Under the pieces are notes generated by a model. The model ran no database searches and had not been told where the DNA came from. It saw only the letters and a program-made list of their open reading frames with translations. This document shows, piece after piece, positions 15,734-25,170 of a DNA stretch of 64,000 nt (position 1 is its first letter; each line of letters begins with the position of its first letter). The position numbers were made by a program, and so were the translations under genes. Origin of the DNA: Ramlibacter monticola (GTDB lineage: Bacteria; Pseudomonadota; Gammaproteobacteria; Burkholderiales; Burkholderiaceae_C); contig NZ_JAEQNE010000013.1 in assembly GCF_016722785.1 (NCBI RefSeq), forward strand, positions 1 to 64,000. Reading direction: 5' to 3'.

Positions 15734-15934
15734 ATGATGGATTCCGGCACCTCCCAATTCCAGCTGTGCTTCCGTTCCCTGTTCGACAGCGGCCGGGGCT
15801 TCGCCTTCCCGTGCGACCCGCAAGGCCACGTCGACCTCGACCACATGAGCGAGCGTGCGCGCAACAACTACTTCTACGCCCGGGCGATGATCGGCCGCGA
15901 GCTGACCTACCCGGCCGTCGAAACGATGCACTGA
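15734..15934 (+). CDS. Small hypothetical protein
   Basis: 66 residues; start supported by GAGGAGAAG eight bases upstream of the first of two adjacent ATG codons. Sequence blocks FDSGRGFAFPCDPQGHVDLD and ARNNYFYARAMIGRE look like a compact conserved domain without signal peptide or membrane helix. I recall similar short proteins as conserved hypotheticals in Comamonadaceae, but cannot name a function. Confidence 0.65.
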   Translation: MMDSGTSQFQLCFRSLFDSGRGFAFPCDPQGHVDLDHMSERARNNYFYARAMIGRELTYPAVETMH

Positions 15935-15983
15935 GCCCCACCAGGGAGGGCCCGCACCGTGCGGTGCGCCCTTCCGCCGGGGT

Positions 15984-17525
15984 TCACACCATCAGTTCGA
16001 TGAGGAAGGGCCCCGGGTGCCGGAAACTGCGCTCCAGCAGTTCGGCACATTCCTCCATGGTGCTTGCGCGGGCGGCCTCCACGCCCATCCCAGCCGCAAG
16101 CTGAAGCCAGCCCAGGTCCGGATCTCCCAGGTCCAGCATCCGCAAGGCGGTCGGGCCCGGCGTCGCCCCGACGCCGCGGTATTCGCCCTGCAGGATGGCG
16201 TACTTGCGGTTGTTGAGCAGGATCGTCGTGCAGGGAAGCTTCTCGCGGGCCTGCGTCCAGAGCGCCTGCAGGGAGTACATCGCCGAGCCGTCGGCCTGCA
16301 GGCTGATCACGCGGCGCTGGCCGCCCGCGCCGATCGCGGCCCCCGTCGCCACCGGCAGGCCGGCGCCGATCGCACCGCCGACGAGATGCAGCCAGTCGTG
16401 CGCCGGCGCCGCATGGGAATTCTTGTAGAAGCCACGCCCGAAGGAGATGCTCTCGTCCGACACGATGGCGTGTTCGGGCATCAGCGCGGCAATGGTCTGC
16501 GCGACCTTGTCGGGCGCCGGCGCGCCGCTGGCGGGCTGCGGGCGCGGGCCCGGATCGGGCAGCGCGACTTCGGGCGCGCCCAGGGCCTCGGCGAGCGCGC
16601 GCAACGCGGCCACTGCGTCCTGCTCGGGGCGGGTCACCACGTGCAGCTGGGCCTGCGCCGGGGACTGCGTCGAGGGCTTGCCGGGATAGGCGAAGAAGGC
16701 CACCGGCGGCCTGGCGCCGATCAGCAGGATGTGCTCGAAGCGGCCCAACGCCTCCATCGCGAGGTCGGTGTTGTAGGGCGTGCGCTCCAGCTGCAGCCGG
16801 CCGCGGCCGCGCTCCACGTGCGAGCTCATGTAGTCGGCCATCAGCCGCGCGCCGGTGGCCTGCGCGATGCGCCAGGCCAGCGCCTGCGACTCGCCGCGCG
16901 CGCCGCCGCCGGCCAGCAGGATCAGCGTCGGCTTGGCGCTGCGCAGCACGCGCGCGGCGTTCTCCACCGCGAATCCGTCGACGGCGGGCGCCGACGGCAC
17001 CGGCAGCGCGCCGGCCACCACGCCGCCCTCGTCCCACGAGGCGTCCGAAGGCAGGATCAGCGTCGCCACCTGGCCGGGCGCGGTGCGCGCGGCCTGCACG
17101 GCCGCGGCCGCATCGCGGCCGACCTCGGCCGAGGTGGTGCTGGTGCGCACCCAGCCCGACACGGTACGGGCCAGCGCTTCGGTATCGGCCGTGAGCGGCG
17201 GATCGTGCGGCCGGTGCCAGGTGGCCTGGTCGCCGACGATGTTGACGATGCCGCTGCGGGCGCGCCGCGCGTTGTGCAGGTTGGCCAGCCCGTTGGCGAG
17301 GCCCGGGCCGCAATGCAGCAGCGTGCAGGCGGGCTTGCCGGCGATGCGCCAGTAGCCGTCGGCCATGCCGGTGACCACGTTTTCCTGCAGGCCCAGCACG
17401 CAGCGCATGCCGGCGCTCTGGTCGAGCGCGGCCACGAAGTGCATCTCGCTGGTGCCGGGATTGGCGAAGCAGGTGTCGACGCCGGAAGCCAGCAGCGTCG
17501 CGACGAGGCTCTGGGCGCCGTTCAT
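15984..17525 (-). CDS. Thiamine diphosphate-dependent enzyme, acetolactate synthase/benzoylformate decarboxylase-like
   Basis: 513 residues. The N-terminal pyrimidine-binding domain has the catalytic Glu (E48) in GLQENVVTGMADGY. The central domain holds LILLAGGGARGES. The C-terminal pyrophosphate-binding domain carries ADGSAMYSLQALW leading to LLNNRKYAILQGEYRG, which binds Mg-ThDP. Likely decarboxylates a 2-keto acid or joins two of them; no regulatory small subunit is adjacent, so biosynthetic acetolactate synthase is unlikely. It lies 55 bases downstream of a Bug-type binding protein gene on the same strand. Confidence 0.85.
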   Translation of the reverse strand: MNGAQSLVATLLASGVDTCFANPGTSEMHFVAALDQSAGMRCVLGLQENVVTGMADGYWRIAGKPACTLLHCGPGLANGLANLHNARRARSGIVNIVGDQATWHRPHDPPLTADTEALARTVSGWVRTSTTSAEVGRDAAAAVQAARTAPGQVATLILPSDASWDEGGVVAGALPVPSAPAVDGFAVENAARVLRSAKPTLILLAGGGARGESQALAWRIAQATGARLMADYMSSHVERGRGRLQLERTPYNTDLAMEALGRFEHILLIGARPPVAFFAYPGKPSTQSPAQAQLHVVTRPEQDAVAALRALAEALGAPEVALPDPGPRPQPASGAPAPDKVAQTIAALMPEHAIVSDESISFGRGFYKNSHAAPAHDWLHLVGGAIGAGLPVATGAAIGAGGQRRVISLQADGSAMYSLQALWTQAREKLPCTTILLNNRKYAILQGEYRGVGATPGPTALRMLDLGDPDLGWLQLAAGMGVEAARASTMEECAELLERSFRHPGPFLIELMV

Positions 17526-17580
17526 GAAGGGATCCTCATAGGGGGCCGATCTTAGACCGGCCCGCCCGCGGGACCCCGCC

Positions 17581-18549
17581 TCAGTCCGCCTTGGCGCCGG
17601 AGAACTGGACGATCTTGGCCCACTTCTCCGTTTCCATCTTGTGGATGGCCCAGAACTGCTCCGGCGTGCCGGCGATGGGTACGCCGCCCAGGTCGGCCAG
17701 CTTGGCCTTCATGCCCGGGTCCGCCAGGGCCGCGTTCACTTCGCGGTTGAGGCGCTGCACCGCGGCGGCCGGCGTGCCCTTGGGCACGGCGATGCCGAAC
17801 CAGGCGCTGGCCTCGTAGCCGGGCACGGTTTCGGCGACCGTGGGCACGTCGAGCGCGGGCGAGCGCTGGGCGCTGGTCACGGCCAGCGCACGCACGGAGC
17901 CGCCGCGGATGTGGCCGATGATGGAGGGCATGTTGTCGAACAGCACGTCCACCTGGCCGCCGATCAGGTCGGTGGTGGCCGGGCCCGCGCCCTTGTAGGG
18001 CACGTGCTTCATGTCGATGCCGGTCATGAACTTGAACATCTCGCCCGACAGGTGCACGGAAGTGCCGGAGCCGGACGAAGCCATGTTGACCTTGCCGGGG
18101 TTCTTCTTCGCGTACTCGATGAATTCCGCGACGGTCCTGGCGGGGAAGTTCTTCGTGACCGTCATCACGTTGGGCACGCGGACGATCCCGGCCACGGGTT
18201 GCATGTCCTCCAGGAAATTGAAGGGCAGCTTGGGATAGAGGCTCGCGTTGATCGCGTTGGCCGGGTTGACCAGGAAGATCGTGTAGCCGTCGGGCGCGGA
18301 GCGCACCGCCATCTCGGTGCCGATGTTGTTGCCCCCGCCCGCCTTGTTCTCCACCACCACCTGCTGGTTCAGGTGCTGCGACAGCCACTGGCTCATCAGG
18401 CGCGCCAGCAGGTCGGTCGTGCCACCGGGCGGGTAGGGCACGATGAACTTGACGGGCTTGCTGGGGTAGTCGGACTGGGCGGAGGCCGGCAGGGCGAACA
18501 GGCAGCCCAGCAGGGCCAGCCCGGTGAACAACCTCGAGATCAGACGCAT
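17581..18549 (-). CDS. Bug-family tripartite tricarboxylate transporter substrate-binding protein
   Basis: 322 residues. Signal peptide in residues 1-24 (LALLGCLFALPASA). The Bug/TctC signature follows: YPSKPVKFIVPYPPGGTTD, VVENKAGGGNNIGTE, and DMKHVPYKGAGPATTDLIGG with VDVLFDNMPS. These periplasmic proteins bind carboxylates for TctAB carriers, but most copies in Burkholderiales are orphans, as here. First gene of the pair with the ThDP enzyme, suggesting a carboxylate substrate for that enzyme. Confidence 0.93.
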   Translation of the reverse strand: MRLISRLFTGLALLGCLFALPASAQSDYPSKPVKFIVPYPPGGTTDLLARLMSQWLSQHLNQQVVVENKAGGGNNIGTEMAVRSAPDGYTIFLVNPANAINASLYPKLPFNFLEDMQPVAGIVRVPNVMTVTKNFPARTVAEFIEYAKKNPGKVNMASSGSGTSVHLSGEMFKFMTGIDMKHVPYKGAGPATTDLIGGQVDVLFDNMPSIIGHIRGGSVRALAVTSAQRSPALDVPTVAETVPGYEASAWFGIAVPKGTPAAAVQRLNREVNAALADPGMKAKLADLGGVPIAGTPEQFWAIHKMETEKWAKIVQFSGAKAD

Positions 18550-18623
18550 CGCGGCTCCTGTTTAGGGAAGCCGGCAGGCTACAGGGGCGCGCGAGCCAGC
18601 GTCAATCGGGACAGGCTCCAATG

Positions 18624-18646
18624 AAAAAGGGGCGCCGCAGCGCCCC
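18624..18646 (-). terminator. Rho-independent terminator of the 18681-19556 gene
   Basis: On the minus strand, GGGGCGC, a four-base loop and GCGCCCC (18629-18646) are followed by TTTTT (18624-18628). It lies 34 bases past the stop and separates the lipoprotein gene from the Bug operon. Confidence 0.85.
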
Positions 18647-18680
18647 CAACCCACACTCACCCCAGAGGCAGGAGAACCTT

Positions 18681-19556
18681 TTACTTCCCGATGGACACGG
18701 CCTGCGCGAAGATGATCTTGTCGAAGGTCCGGTTCAGCGACTTCGCCGTGAAGTTGCTCATCTGCGTGCCGCCCGACCACTGCACCTTGTCCCCGGCCTT
18801 CATGGGCGTTTCCATGGCGGCCACCCAGACGGTCTTGCCGCCGCCCTGGTCCACCTCGATGTAGCTGTAGCCGCCGGCGTTGGTCACGGTCTTGACCGTG
18901 CCGCGCGCGGACGGGTCGCCCGCAGCCGCGGGACCGGCGCCCGCTGCGGCGGCGGCCATCTCGTCGGCGCTCAGCGCCGGCTGGCCGTTCGGAAACTTGC
19001 CGTGCGGCGCCACGGCCACCGCGGCCTGGCCCACCGGCGCCCAGCGGTCCACGAACAGGATCTCCTGGAAGGTGCGGCCCAGCGACTTGGCCTGGAAGTC
19101 GCGCATCAGGCCGTAGTTGCCCCACTCCACTTCGGCGCCCGGCTTGACGTCGATCTGCGAGCCGGCGATCCAGACCTTCTGGCCGGACGCCATCTGGACC
19201 TGCGCGTAGGTGTAGCCGCCGCCGTTGGCCAGCTCCAGCACCTTGCCGCGGTTATGCGACGGGCTGGGCGCGCCGGCCGGGCCGGAGCTGCCGCCGAAGA
19301 TGTCGACGGACTGGCCCTTGGCGGCCGGAGCGGCGGGAGCGGGCGCGGCGGCCGTCTTTTCCGCCACCGGGGCAGCGGGCGCGGTGGGCGCGGGCGCGGC
19401 GGCAGCGGCGGGCGCTTCCGCGGGGGCGGTCACCGGAGCGGCCGCCGCCGGCGCGGCGGCAGGAGCGGGCGCGGCCGGGGCGGCGGGCGGGGCTTCTTGC
19501 TTCGAGCAGCCCAGCAGGACCAGGACAGCGGCGACGGTGACGAGGGGACGGAACAC
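18681..19556 (-). CDS. Lipoprotein with two tandem GGYTY-type (NrfJ/OB-like) repeats
   Basis: 291 residues from GTG 19556, with AGGAG five bases upstream. Residues 1-17 (LVTVAAVLVLLGC) give a lipoprotein signal. Residues 20-85 are an Ala/Pro-rich linker. Two related domains follow, about 104-174 and 219-286, each with G-x-V followed by GGY(T/S)Y, a strand, K-x-VW-(I/V)-A, a G-D/E-V-x-W turn, then F-x-AKSL-x-RTF and (I)LF/IIF. The first half of each repeat resembles the GK-V-GGYTY domain of NrfJ-type periplasmic proteins. It is probably an envelope-bound, ligand-binding duplicate-domain protein of unknown function. Confidence 0.75.
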   Translation of the reverse strand: MFRPLVTVAAVLVLLGCSKQEAPPAAPAAPAPAAAPAAAAPVTAPAEAPAAAAAPAPTAPAAPVAEKTAAAPAPAAPAAKGQSVDIFGGSSGPAGAPSPSHNRGKVLELANGGGYTYAQVQMASGQKVWIAGSQIDVKPGAEVEWGNYGLMRDFQAKSLGRTFQEILFVDRWAPVGQAAVAVAPHGKFPNGQPALSADEMAAAAAGAGPAAAGDPSARGTVKTVTNAGGYSYIEVDQGGGKTVWVAAMETPMKAGDKVQWSGGTQMSNFTAKSLNRTFDKIIFAQAVSIGK

Positions 19557-19773
19557 GGAATCTCCTTGAGGGCAGGCGAACCGCGCCTGCGGTTGGACCC
19601 GAATTCTGGGCGGGGGCCGGCGGTCGTCAGTTGATCTGCCTCAGTCCGTCCCGCCTTTGCCGCCGCGGCCGCGCGGGCCGCCGGCTCAGGGTTCCGCCGG
19701 GCATTCCGGCGCCCCGCTTGGCGCAAGAATGCGCCCTGCTCAGGGCCCATCCGGCCCGCGGAGGCTTGCGGGA

Positions 19774-20490
19774 ATGACCTGGTCGATCCTGGCGCGCGAC
19801 GAGGCAGGGTACCTCGGGGTGGCGATCGCCAGCCGCTTCTTCGCGGTCGGCGCGCTCACCGTCCACATCCGCCGCGGCGTCGGCGCGCTGGCCACCCAGG
19901 CCCTGATGAATCCGCTCTACGGCCCGCAGGGCATGGACCTGCTGGCCGCCGGCCGCAGCCCGGCCGACGCGATCGCGATGCTGACCTCGGTCGATCCGGG
20001 CCGCGACCAGCGCCAGCTGCACATCCTCCCCCTCCAGGGGCGGCCGGCGGCCTGGACCGGCGAGGCCTGCATCGAATGGTGCGGGCACCGTGCGGGCGAG
20101 GACTTCAGCGTCGCCGGCAACATGCTGGCCGGCCCGCGCGTGATCGAGGCCACTGCGGAAGCCTACGTCGACCGCCGCGGACTCCCCCTGGCCGAGCGCC
20201 TGCTCGCCGCCCTCGCGGCCGGCGAGGCCGCGGGCGGCGACAAGCGCGGCAAGCAGGCCGCGGCGCTGCGCGTCGTCGCCGACGAGGACTACGCGCAACT
20301 GGACCTCCGCGTCGACGACCACGAGGAGCCGGTGCAGGAGCTGCAGCGGCTCTATCGCAAGAGTCTGGAGCGCGCGCAGCCCTTCTGGGCCTGCCTCCCC
20401 GGCCGGCACGACCCCGCCGGCATCCTCGACCGCGCCGTGATCGAGGCGCGCATCGAGCAGTTCCAGCGCGAGCGCGGAGGCACGGCCTGA
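19774..20490 (+). CDS. DUF1028 family protein (Ntn-hydrolase-like)
   Basis: 238 residues. Begins [20 protein letters not shown], followed by [18 protein letters not shown] and [16 protein letters not shown], the DUF1028 core, which is assigned to the Ntn-hydrolase fold (so Thr2, exposed after Met removal, is a candidate nucleophile by inference). The C-terminal [19 protein letters not shown] is the short tail domain often attached. It opens a six-gene run with a complete peptide ABC importer; its stop overlaps the ATP-binding protein start (TGATG). An amidohydrolase acting on the imported peptide or gamma-glutamyl compound is plausible but unproven. Confidence 0.85.
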   Translation: MTWSILARDEAGYLGVAIASRFFAVGALTVHIRRGVGALATQALMNPLYGPQGMDLLAAGRSPADAIAMLTSVDPGRDQRQLHILPLQGRPAAWTGEACIEWCGHRAGEDFSVAGNMLAGPRVIEATAEAYVDRRGLPLAERLLAALAAGEAAGGDKRGKQAAALRVVADEDYAQLDLRVDDHEEPVQELQRLYRKSLERAQPFWACLPGRHDPAGILDRAVIEARIEQFQRERGGTA

Positions 20491-21503
20491 TGGCGCTGCT
20501 GGAAGTCCACGAACTGCGCACCGAATTCGACACCGACGAGGGCCGCTTCCCCGCCGTGGACGGCGTCTCCTTCGGCGTGGACGCGGGCCGCACGCTGGCC
20601 ATCGTGGGCGAATCGGGCTGCGGCAAGAGCGTCACGGCGCTGTCGCTGATGGGCCTGGTGCCGGACCCGCCCGGCCGCATCGCGGGCGGCTCGATCCGCT
20701 TCGAGGGCCGCGAGCTGGTCGGCGCGCCCAGGCGCGAGCTGCTGGACCTGCGCGGCAACGGCATGGCGATGATCTTCCAGGAGCCCATGAGCTCGCTGAA
20801 TCCGGCCTTCACCATCGGCGAGCAGATCGTCGAGGCGCTGCAGCGGCACCGCCCCATGCCGCGCGCCGCCGCCGAGGCCCGCGCGATCGAGGTGCTGCGG
20901 CAGGTCCGCATCCCGGCGGCGGAGCAGCGCTTCCACGAATACCCGCACAAGCTGTCCGGCGGCATGCGGCAGCGCGCGATGATCGCGATGGCGCTCTCGT
21001 GCGAGCCGCGGCTGCTGATCGCGGACGAGCCCACCACGGCGCTCGATGTCACGATCCAGGCGCAGATCCTGCAATTGATGGCGAGCCTGCAGGCCGAGAC
21101 CGGCATGGCGCTGATCCTGATCACGCACGACCTCGGGGTGGTCGCGGAGGTGGCCGACGAGGTCGCGGTGATGTATTCCGGCCGCATCGTCGAGCGCGCG
21201 CCGGCGCGGACGCTGTTCGAGGAGCCGCAGCATCCCTACACCGTCGGCCTGCTCGGCTCGATCCCGCGGCTGGACCTGGCGCGCGAGTGGCTGGCCTCCA
21301 TCGAGGGCCAGGTGCCCGACCCGCAGCAACGGCCGCGCGGCTGCCACTTCGCCGCGCGCTGTCCCTTCGCGATCGCGCGCTGCCAGGCGGAGGCGCCGCC
21401 GCTGGCGGAGGTCGGGGCGCAGCACCGGTCCGCGTGCTGGCGCGCGCCGCTCGATCCCGACGTGCTGGCGCCGGAGGCATCGGAACCGGTGGCCGCGACA
21501 TGA
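20490..21503 (+). CDS. Peptide ABC transporter ATP-binding protein (OppD/DppD-like)
   Basis: 337 residues. Walker [10 protein letters not shown]-loop [11 protein letters not shown], signature LSGGMRQR, Walker [13 protein letters not shown], switch His in [11 protein letters not shown]. The C-terminal oligopeptide-transporter extension has [15 protein letters not shown] with paired Cys. Energises import together with the OppF-like subunit, whose start overlaps its stop by four bases (ATGA). Confidence 0.94.
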   Translation: MALLEVHELRTEFDTDEGRFPAVDGVSFGVDAGRTLAIVGESGCGKSVTALSLMGLVPDPPGRIAGGSIRFEGRELVGAPRRELLDLRGNGMAMIFQEPMSSLNPAFTIGEQIVEALQRHRPMPRAAAEARAIEVLRQVRIPAAEQRFHEYPHKLSGGMRQRAMIAMALSCEPRLLIADEPTTALDVTIQAQILQLMASLQAETGMALILITHDLGVVAEVADEVAVMYSGRIVERAPARTLFEEPQHPYTVGLLGSIPRLDLAREWLASIEGQVPDPQQRPRGCHFAARCPFAIARCQAEAPPLAEVGAQHRSACWRAPLDPDVLAPEASEPVAAT

Positions 21504-22588
21504 GCGACGCGCCGCCGCCGCTGCTGCAGGCCGAGGGGCTCGTGAAGCACTTCCCGGTGCGTCGCGGCCTGTTCGGGCGCGTAAGCGGGCTGGTCCGCGC
21601 GGTGGACGGCGTGGACCTGCGGCTCGCCGCCGGCGAGACGCTGGGGGTGGTCGGCGAGTCGGGATGCGGCAAGTCCACCCTCGGCCGGCTGCTGCTGCGC
21701 CTGCTCGAGCCCACCGGCGGGCGCGTGCTGTTCGACGGCCAGGACATGGCGCGGCTCTCCGCCGCGCAACTGCGTTCGCAGCGACGCGCCATGCAGATCG
21801 TCTTCCAGGACCCCTATTCCTCGCTCAACCCGCGCATGACCGTGGGCCAGGCGCTCGCCGAGCCCCTGCGCCTGCACGGCCTGCATGCGGGCGCCGAAGC
21901 GGACCGCATCGCGCAGCTGCTGCGCACCGTGGGGCTCGCGCCCGGGCACGCGCAGCGCTATCCGCACGAGTTCTCGGGCGGCCAGCGGCAGCGCATCGGC
22001 ATCGCGCGGGCGCTCGCGGTGGAGCCGAAGCTGATCGTCTGCGACGAGGCGGTCTCGGCCCTCGACGTGTCGGTGCAGGCGCAGGTCGTGAACCTGCTGC
22101 GGGACCTGCAGCGGCGTTTCGGCCTCGCCTACGTCTTCATCGCGCACGACCTCGCGGTGGTCAAGCACATCGCCACCCGCGTGGTGGTGATGTACCTGGG
22201 GCGCGTCGTCGAGACGGCGGAAAAGGACGCCTTGTTCGCCGCGCCCCGCCATCCCTACACGCAGGCGCTGCTCGCGGCCATCCCGCGGCCCGAGCCGCAG
22301 GCGCGGCGCGATCGCGTCGTGCCGGGCGGCGACGTGCCGAGCCCGCTGCACCCGCCCGCGGGCTGCCACTTCCACACCCGCTGCCCGCACGCGCAGCCGG
22401 TGTGCGCACAGCAGGTTCCGGCGCTGGAAGCGAGCGCCGACGGCCATGCCGCCGCCTGCCACTTCTGGCGCGAACTGCAGGGCCGTCCTGCGCCCGTGCA
22501 GGCGATCGCGTGGGCGCCGGCCCACCGGCGCCTGGAGCGGCTGCAGGCGGCCTTCCGCGCGCCGGACACCCTCGCGCCGAATTCCTGA
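21500..22588 (+). CDS. Peptide ABC transporter ATP-binding protein (OppF/DppF-like)
   Basis: 362 residues. Walker [26 protein letters not shown], signature FSGGQRQR, Walker [13 protein letters not shown], switch FIAHDLAVV, and a C-terminal [15 protein letters not shown]. The C-terminal 45 residues (after HFWRELQ) are an extra tail. Partner of the preceding ATPase. Confidence 0.94.
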   Translation: MSDAPPPLLQAEGLVKHFPVRRGLFGRVSGLVRAVDGVDLRLAAGETLGVVGESGCGKSTLGRLLLRLLEPTGGRVLFDGQDMARLSAAQLRSQRRAMQIVFQDPYSSLNPRMTVGQALAEPLRLHGLHAGAEADRIAQLLRTVGLAPGHAQRYPHEFSGGQRQRIGIARALAVEPKLIVCDEAVSALDVSVQAQVVNLLRDLQRRFGLAYVFIAHDLAVVKHIATRVVVMYLGRVVETAEKDALFAAPRHPYTQALLAAIPRPEPQARRDRVVPGGDVPSPLHPPAGCHFHTRCPHAQPVCAQQVPALEASADGHAAACHFWRELQGRPAPVQAIAWAPAHRRLERLQAAFRAPDTLAPNS

Positions 22589-22609
22589 TCCACCCTCGGA
22601 GAGCCCACC

Positions 22610-24142
22610 ATGCATTGCATCCCACGATCCTTGTTGCGGCCCCTGACCCTCGTCGTGCTGGGCGCCGCCGCCCTGGCCGCGCAGGCCCAGACGACCCTGC
22701 GGGTCGGCCTGGCCGAAGACCCCGACGCGCTCGATCCCTCGCTGGCGCGCACCTTCGTCGGGCGCGTGGTGTTCGCCGCCCTGTGCGACAAGCTGTTCGA
22801 CATCGACGAGAAGCTGAACATCGTGCCGCAGCTCGCCACCGGCTACGAGTGGTCCGCCGACGGCAAGGCGCTGACGCTGAAGCTGCGCCCCGGCGTCACC
22901 TTCCACGACGGCGAGAAGTTCGACGCCGCGGCGGTGAAGTTCAACATCGAGCGCCACAAGAACATCCCGGGCTCGAACCGGCGCGGCGAGCTCGCGCCGG
23001 TTTCCGGCGTGGACGTGGTCGATCCCCTGACGGCGCGGCTGAACCTCTCGGCGCCTTTCTCTCCGCTGCTCGCGCAGCTCACCGACCGGGCCGGCATGAT
23101 GGTCTCGCCCAAGGCGGCGCAGGCCGCGGGCGACAAGTTCGCCAGCCATCCGGTGTGCTCGGGCCCCTACAAGTTCGTCGAGCGGGTGCCGCAGGACCGC
23201 ATCGTGCTGGAGCGCTATCCGAACTACTGGAACAAGGGGACGATCGCGATCGACCGGGTGACCTACGTGCCGATCCCGGACGCCACCGTGCGGCTGGCCA
23301 ACCTGCGCTCGGGGCAGCTCGATTTCATCGAGCGCGTGGCGCCGAGCGACATGGAGAAGATCGTCACGGAGAAGAAGTTCAAGACGGCCAGCATCACGGA
23401 GATCGGCTACCAGGGCATCACCATCAACGTCGGCAAGAGCGACAAGGCAAAGAACAACCCGCTGGGGCGCGACCCGCGCGTGCGCGAGGCCTTCGAGCTG
23501 GCGCTGGACCGGCAGGGCCTGGTGCAGGTGGTGATGGACAACGAGGCCATCGTCGGCAACCAGTGGGTGCCGCCCACCAACGGCTTCTATGCGAAGAACA
23601 TGGCGATCCCCAAGCGCGACGTCAACCGCGCCAAGGCGCTGCTGAAGGAAGCCGGCGTTCCCAATCCCAGTTTCACGCTGCTCACGCCCACTACCTCCGA
23701 CGCGCAGCGCATCGCGCTGGTGGTGCAGGCGATGACGCGCGAGGCCGGCTTCGACGTCAAGATCCAGGCGGCGGAATTCGCGACTTCGCTGAACATGGCC
23801 GACAAGGGCGACTTCGAGGCCTACGTGCTGGCGTGGAGCGGGCGGCCCGACCCGGACGGCAATCTCTACAGCTTCCACGCCTGCAACCAGCCGCTCAATT
23901 ACGCCGGCTACTGCGACGCCGAGACCGACCGGCTGATCAAGGCCTCGCGCGAGGTGCGCGACGTGAACGAGCGCAGGAAGCTGTTCGAGCAGGTCGCCGC
24001 GCGGGTGCTGAAGGCGCGGCCGATCGTCTACGTGTACCACCGCAAGTGGCTGTGGGCCTACAACCCGAAGCTGGCCGGCGTGCGCAGCATCCCGGACGGG
24101 CTGCTGCGGGTGCAGGGGCTGAAGATGGGCAACGGGGCATGA
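22610..24142 (+). CDS. Peptide/dipeptide ABC transporter substrate-binding protein
   Basis: 510 residues. Signal peptide of about 26 residues (LTLVVLGAAALAAQAQ). SBP_bac_5 family blocks: LRVGLAEDPDALDPSLART, LRPGVTFHDGEKFDAAAVKF, GPYKFVERV and LERYPNYWNKG. It captures the substrate in the periplasm for the two permeases encoded downstream. Its stop overlaps the start of a 26-codon frame made of an interspersed repeat. Confidence 0.93.
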   Translation: MHCIPRSLLRPLTLVVLGAAALAAQAQTTLRVGLAEDPDALDPSLARTFVGRVVFAALCDKLFDIDEKLNIVPQLATGYEWSADGKALTLKLRPGVTFHDGEKFDAAAVKFNIERHKNIPGSNRRGELAPVSGVDVVDPLTARLNLSAPFSPLLAQLTDRAGMMVSPKAAQAAGDKFASHPVCSGPYKFVERVPQDRIVLERYPNYWNKGTIAIDRVTYVPIPDATVRLANLRSGQLDFIERVAPSDMEKIVTEKKFKTASITEIGYQGITINVGKSDKAKNNPLGRDPRVREAFELALDRQGLVQVVMDNEAIVGNQWVPPTNGFYAKNMAIPKRDVNRAKALLKEAGVPNPSFTLLTPTTSDAQRIALVVQAMTREAGFDVKIQAAEFATSLNMADKGDFEAYVLAWSGRPDPDGNLYSFHACNQPLNYAGYCDAETDRLIKASREVRDVNERRKLFEQVAARVLKARPIVYVYHRKWLWAYNPKLAGVRSIPDGLLRVQGLKMGNGA

Positions 24143-24219
24143 GCGCGCCGGGCCGCCCCAAGCGCGAATACCGGAGTGCGCAGCACGAAGGTGCTCCAGT
24201 GACCGCGGATCGCCGCTGA
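24139..24219 (+). repeat. Interspersed Comamonadaceae-type repeat forming a 26-codon frame
   Basis: Between the binding protein and permease genes lies GGCCGCCCCAAGCGCGAATA followed by CCGGAGTGCGCAGCACGAAG, wording I recall as a dispersed intergenic repeat of Comamonadaceae. It reads as a frame from ATG 24139 (overlapping the previous stop as ATGA) to TGA 24217-24219, directly abutting the permease ATG. The peptide (MSAPGRPKREYRSAQHEG, then APVTADRR) is most likely a by-product of the repeat that keeps ribosomes moving to the permease. Confidence 0.6.
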
Positions 24220-25161
24220 ATGTTCGACTACCTGGTCAAGCGCATCGCCACCCTCCTGCCGACGCTCGTCCTGGTGTCGATGCTGATCTTCGGCCTGCAG
24301 CAGCTCCTTCCCGGCGATCCCGCCAAGATCCTCGCCGGCGAGGAGCAGGACCCGGCCGTGGTGGCCTACCTGCGCCAGAAGATGCACCTGGACGAGCCGC
24401 TGCCGGTGCGCTACGCCTACTGGGTCGGCGGCGTGCTGCGCGGCGACCTCGGGGAGTCGATCCGCAACCAGCAGCCGGTGCTGTCGCTGGTCGCGCAGAA
24501 GCTGCCGGTGACGCTGCAGCTCGCCGCCATGGCGATGGGCATCGCGCTGCTGATCGGCGTCCCCGCCGGCATCGTGGCGGCGGTGGGACGCGGCACCGCC
24601 TGGGACTGGGCCGCCAACATCTTCGCGCTCTGGGGCATCTCGACGCCCAACTTCTGGCTCGGCATCCTGCTGATCCTGCTGTTCGCGGTGAACCTCGGCT
24701 GGCTGCCGGCCTCCGGCTACGTGAGCCCCTTCGAGGACCTGGCGGCGAACCTGCGGGCCATGGTCATGCCGGCCTTCGTCCTCGGCAACGCGATCGCCGC
24801 CGTGCTGATGCGGCATACCCGCAGCGCGATGCTGCAGGTGCTCTCCGCCGACTACGTGCGCACGGCCCGCGCCAAGGGCCTCGACGAACGAACCGTGGTC
24901 CTGAAGCACGCGCTGCGCAACGCGCTCACGCCGGTGATCACGCTCGGCGCGCTGGAACTCGGCACGCTGCTCTCGGGCGCCGTGCTCACGGAACAGGTCT
25001 TCACGATCCCCGGCTTCGGCAAGCTGATCGTCGACGCGGTGTTCAACCGCGACTACGCGGTCGTGCAGGGCGTGGTGCTGGTCACCGCCACGGCCTACAT
25101 GCTGCTGAACCTGCTCGCCGACCTGGCCTACTTCGCGGTCAACCCGCGCCTGCGGCACTAG
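24220..25161 (+). CDS. Peptide ABC transporter permease (DppB/OppB-like)
   Basis: 313 residues, six membrane helices. Starts MFDYLVKRIATLLPTLVLV; the DppB-type LLPGDPA block and GLDERTVVLKHALRNALTPV, the EAA loop that contacts the ATPase, are present. C-terminal FGKLIVDAVFNRDYAVVQG is typical. Its ATG immediately follows the TGA of the repeat-derived frame and has no obvious separate Shine-Dalgarno, so re-initiation is likely. Confidence 0.94.
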   Translation: MFDYLVKRIATLLPTLVLVSMLIFGLQQLLPGDPAKILAGEEQDPAVVAYLRQKMHLDEPLPVRYAYWVGGVLRGDLGESIRNQQPVLSLVAQKLPVTLQLAAMAMGIALLIGVPAGIVAAVGRGTAWDWAANIFALWGISTPNFWLGILLILLFAVNLGWLPASGYVSPFEDLAANLRAMVMPAFVLGNAIAAVLMRHTRSAMLQVLSADYVRTARAKGLDERTVVLKHALRNALTPVITLGALELGTLLSGAVLTEQVFTIPGFGKLIVDAVFNRDYAVVQGVVLVTATAYMLLNLLADLAYFAVNPRLRH

Positions 25162-25170
25162 AGGCCCGGC

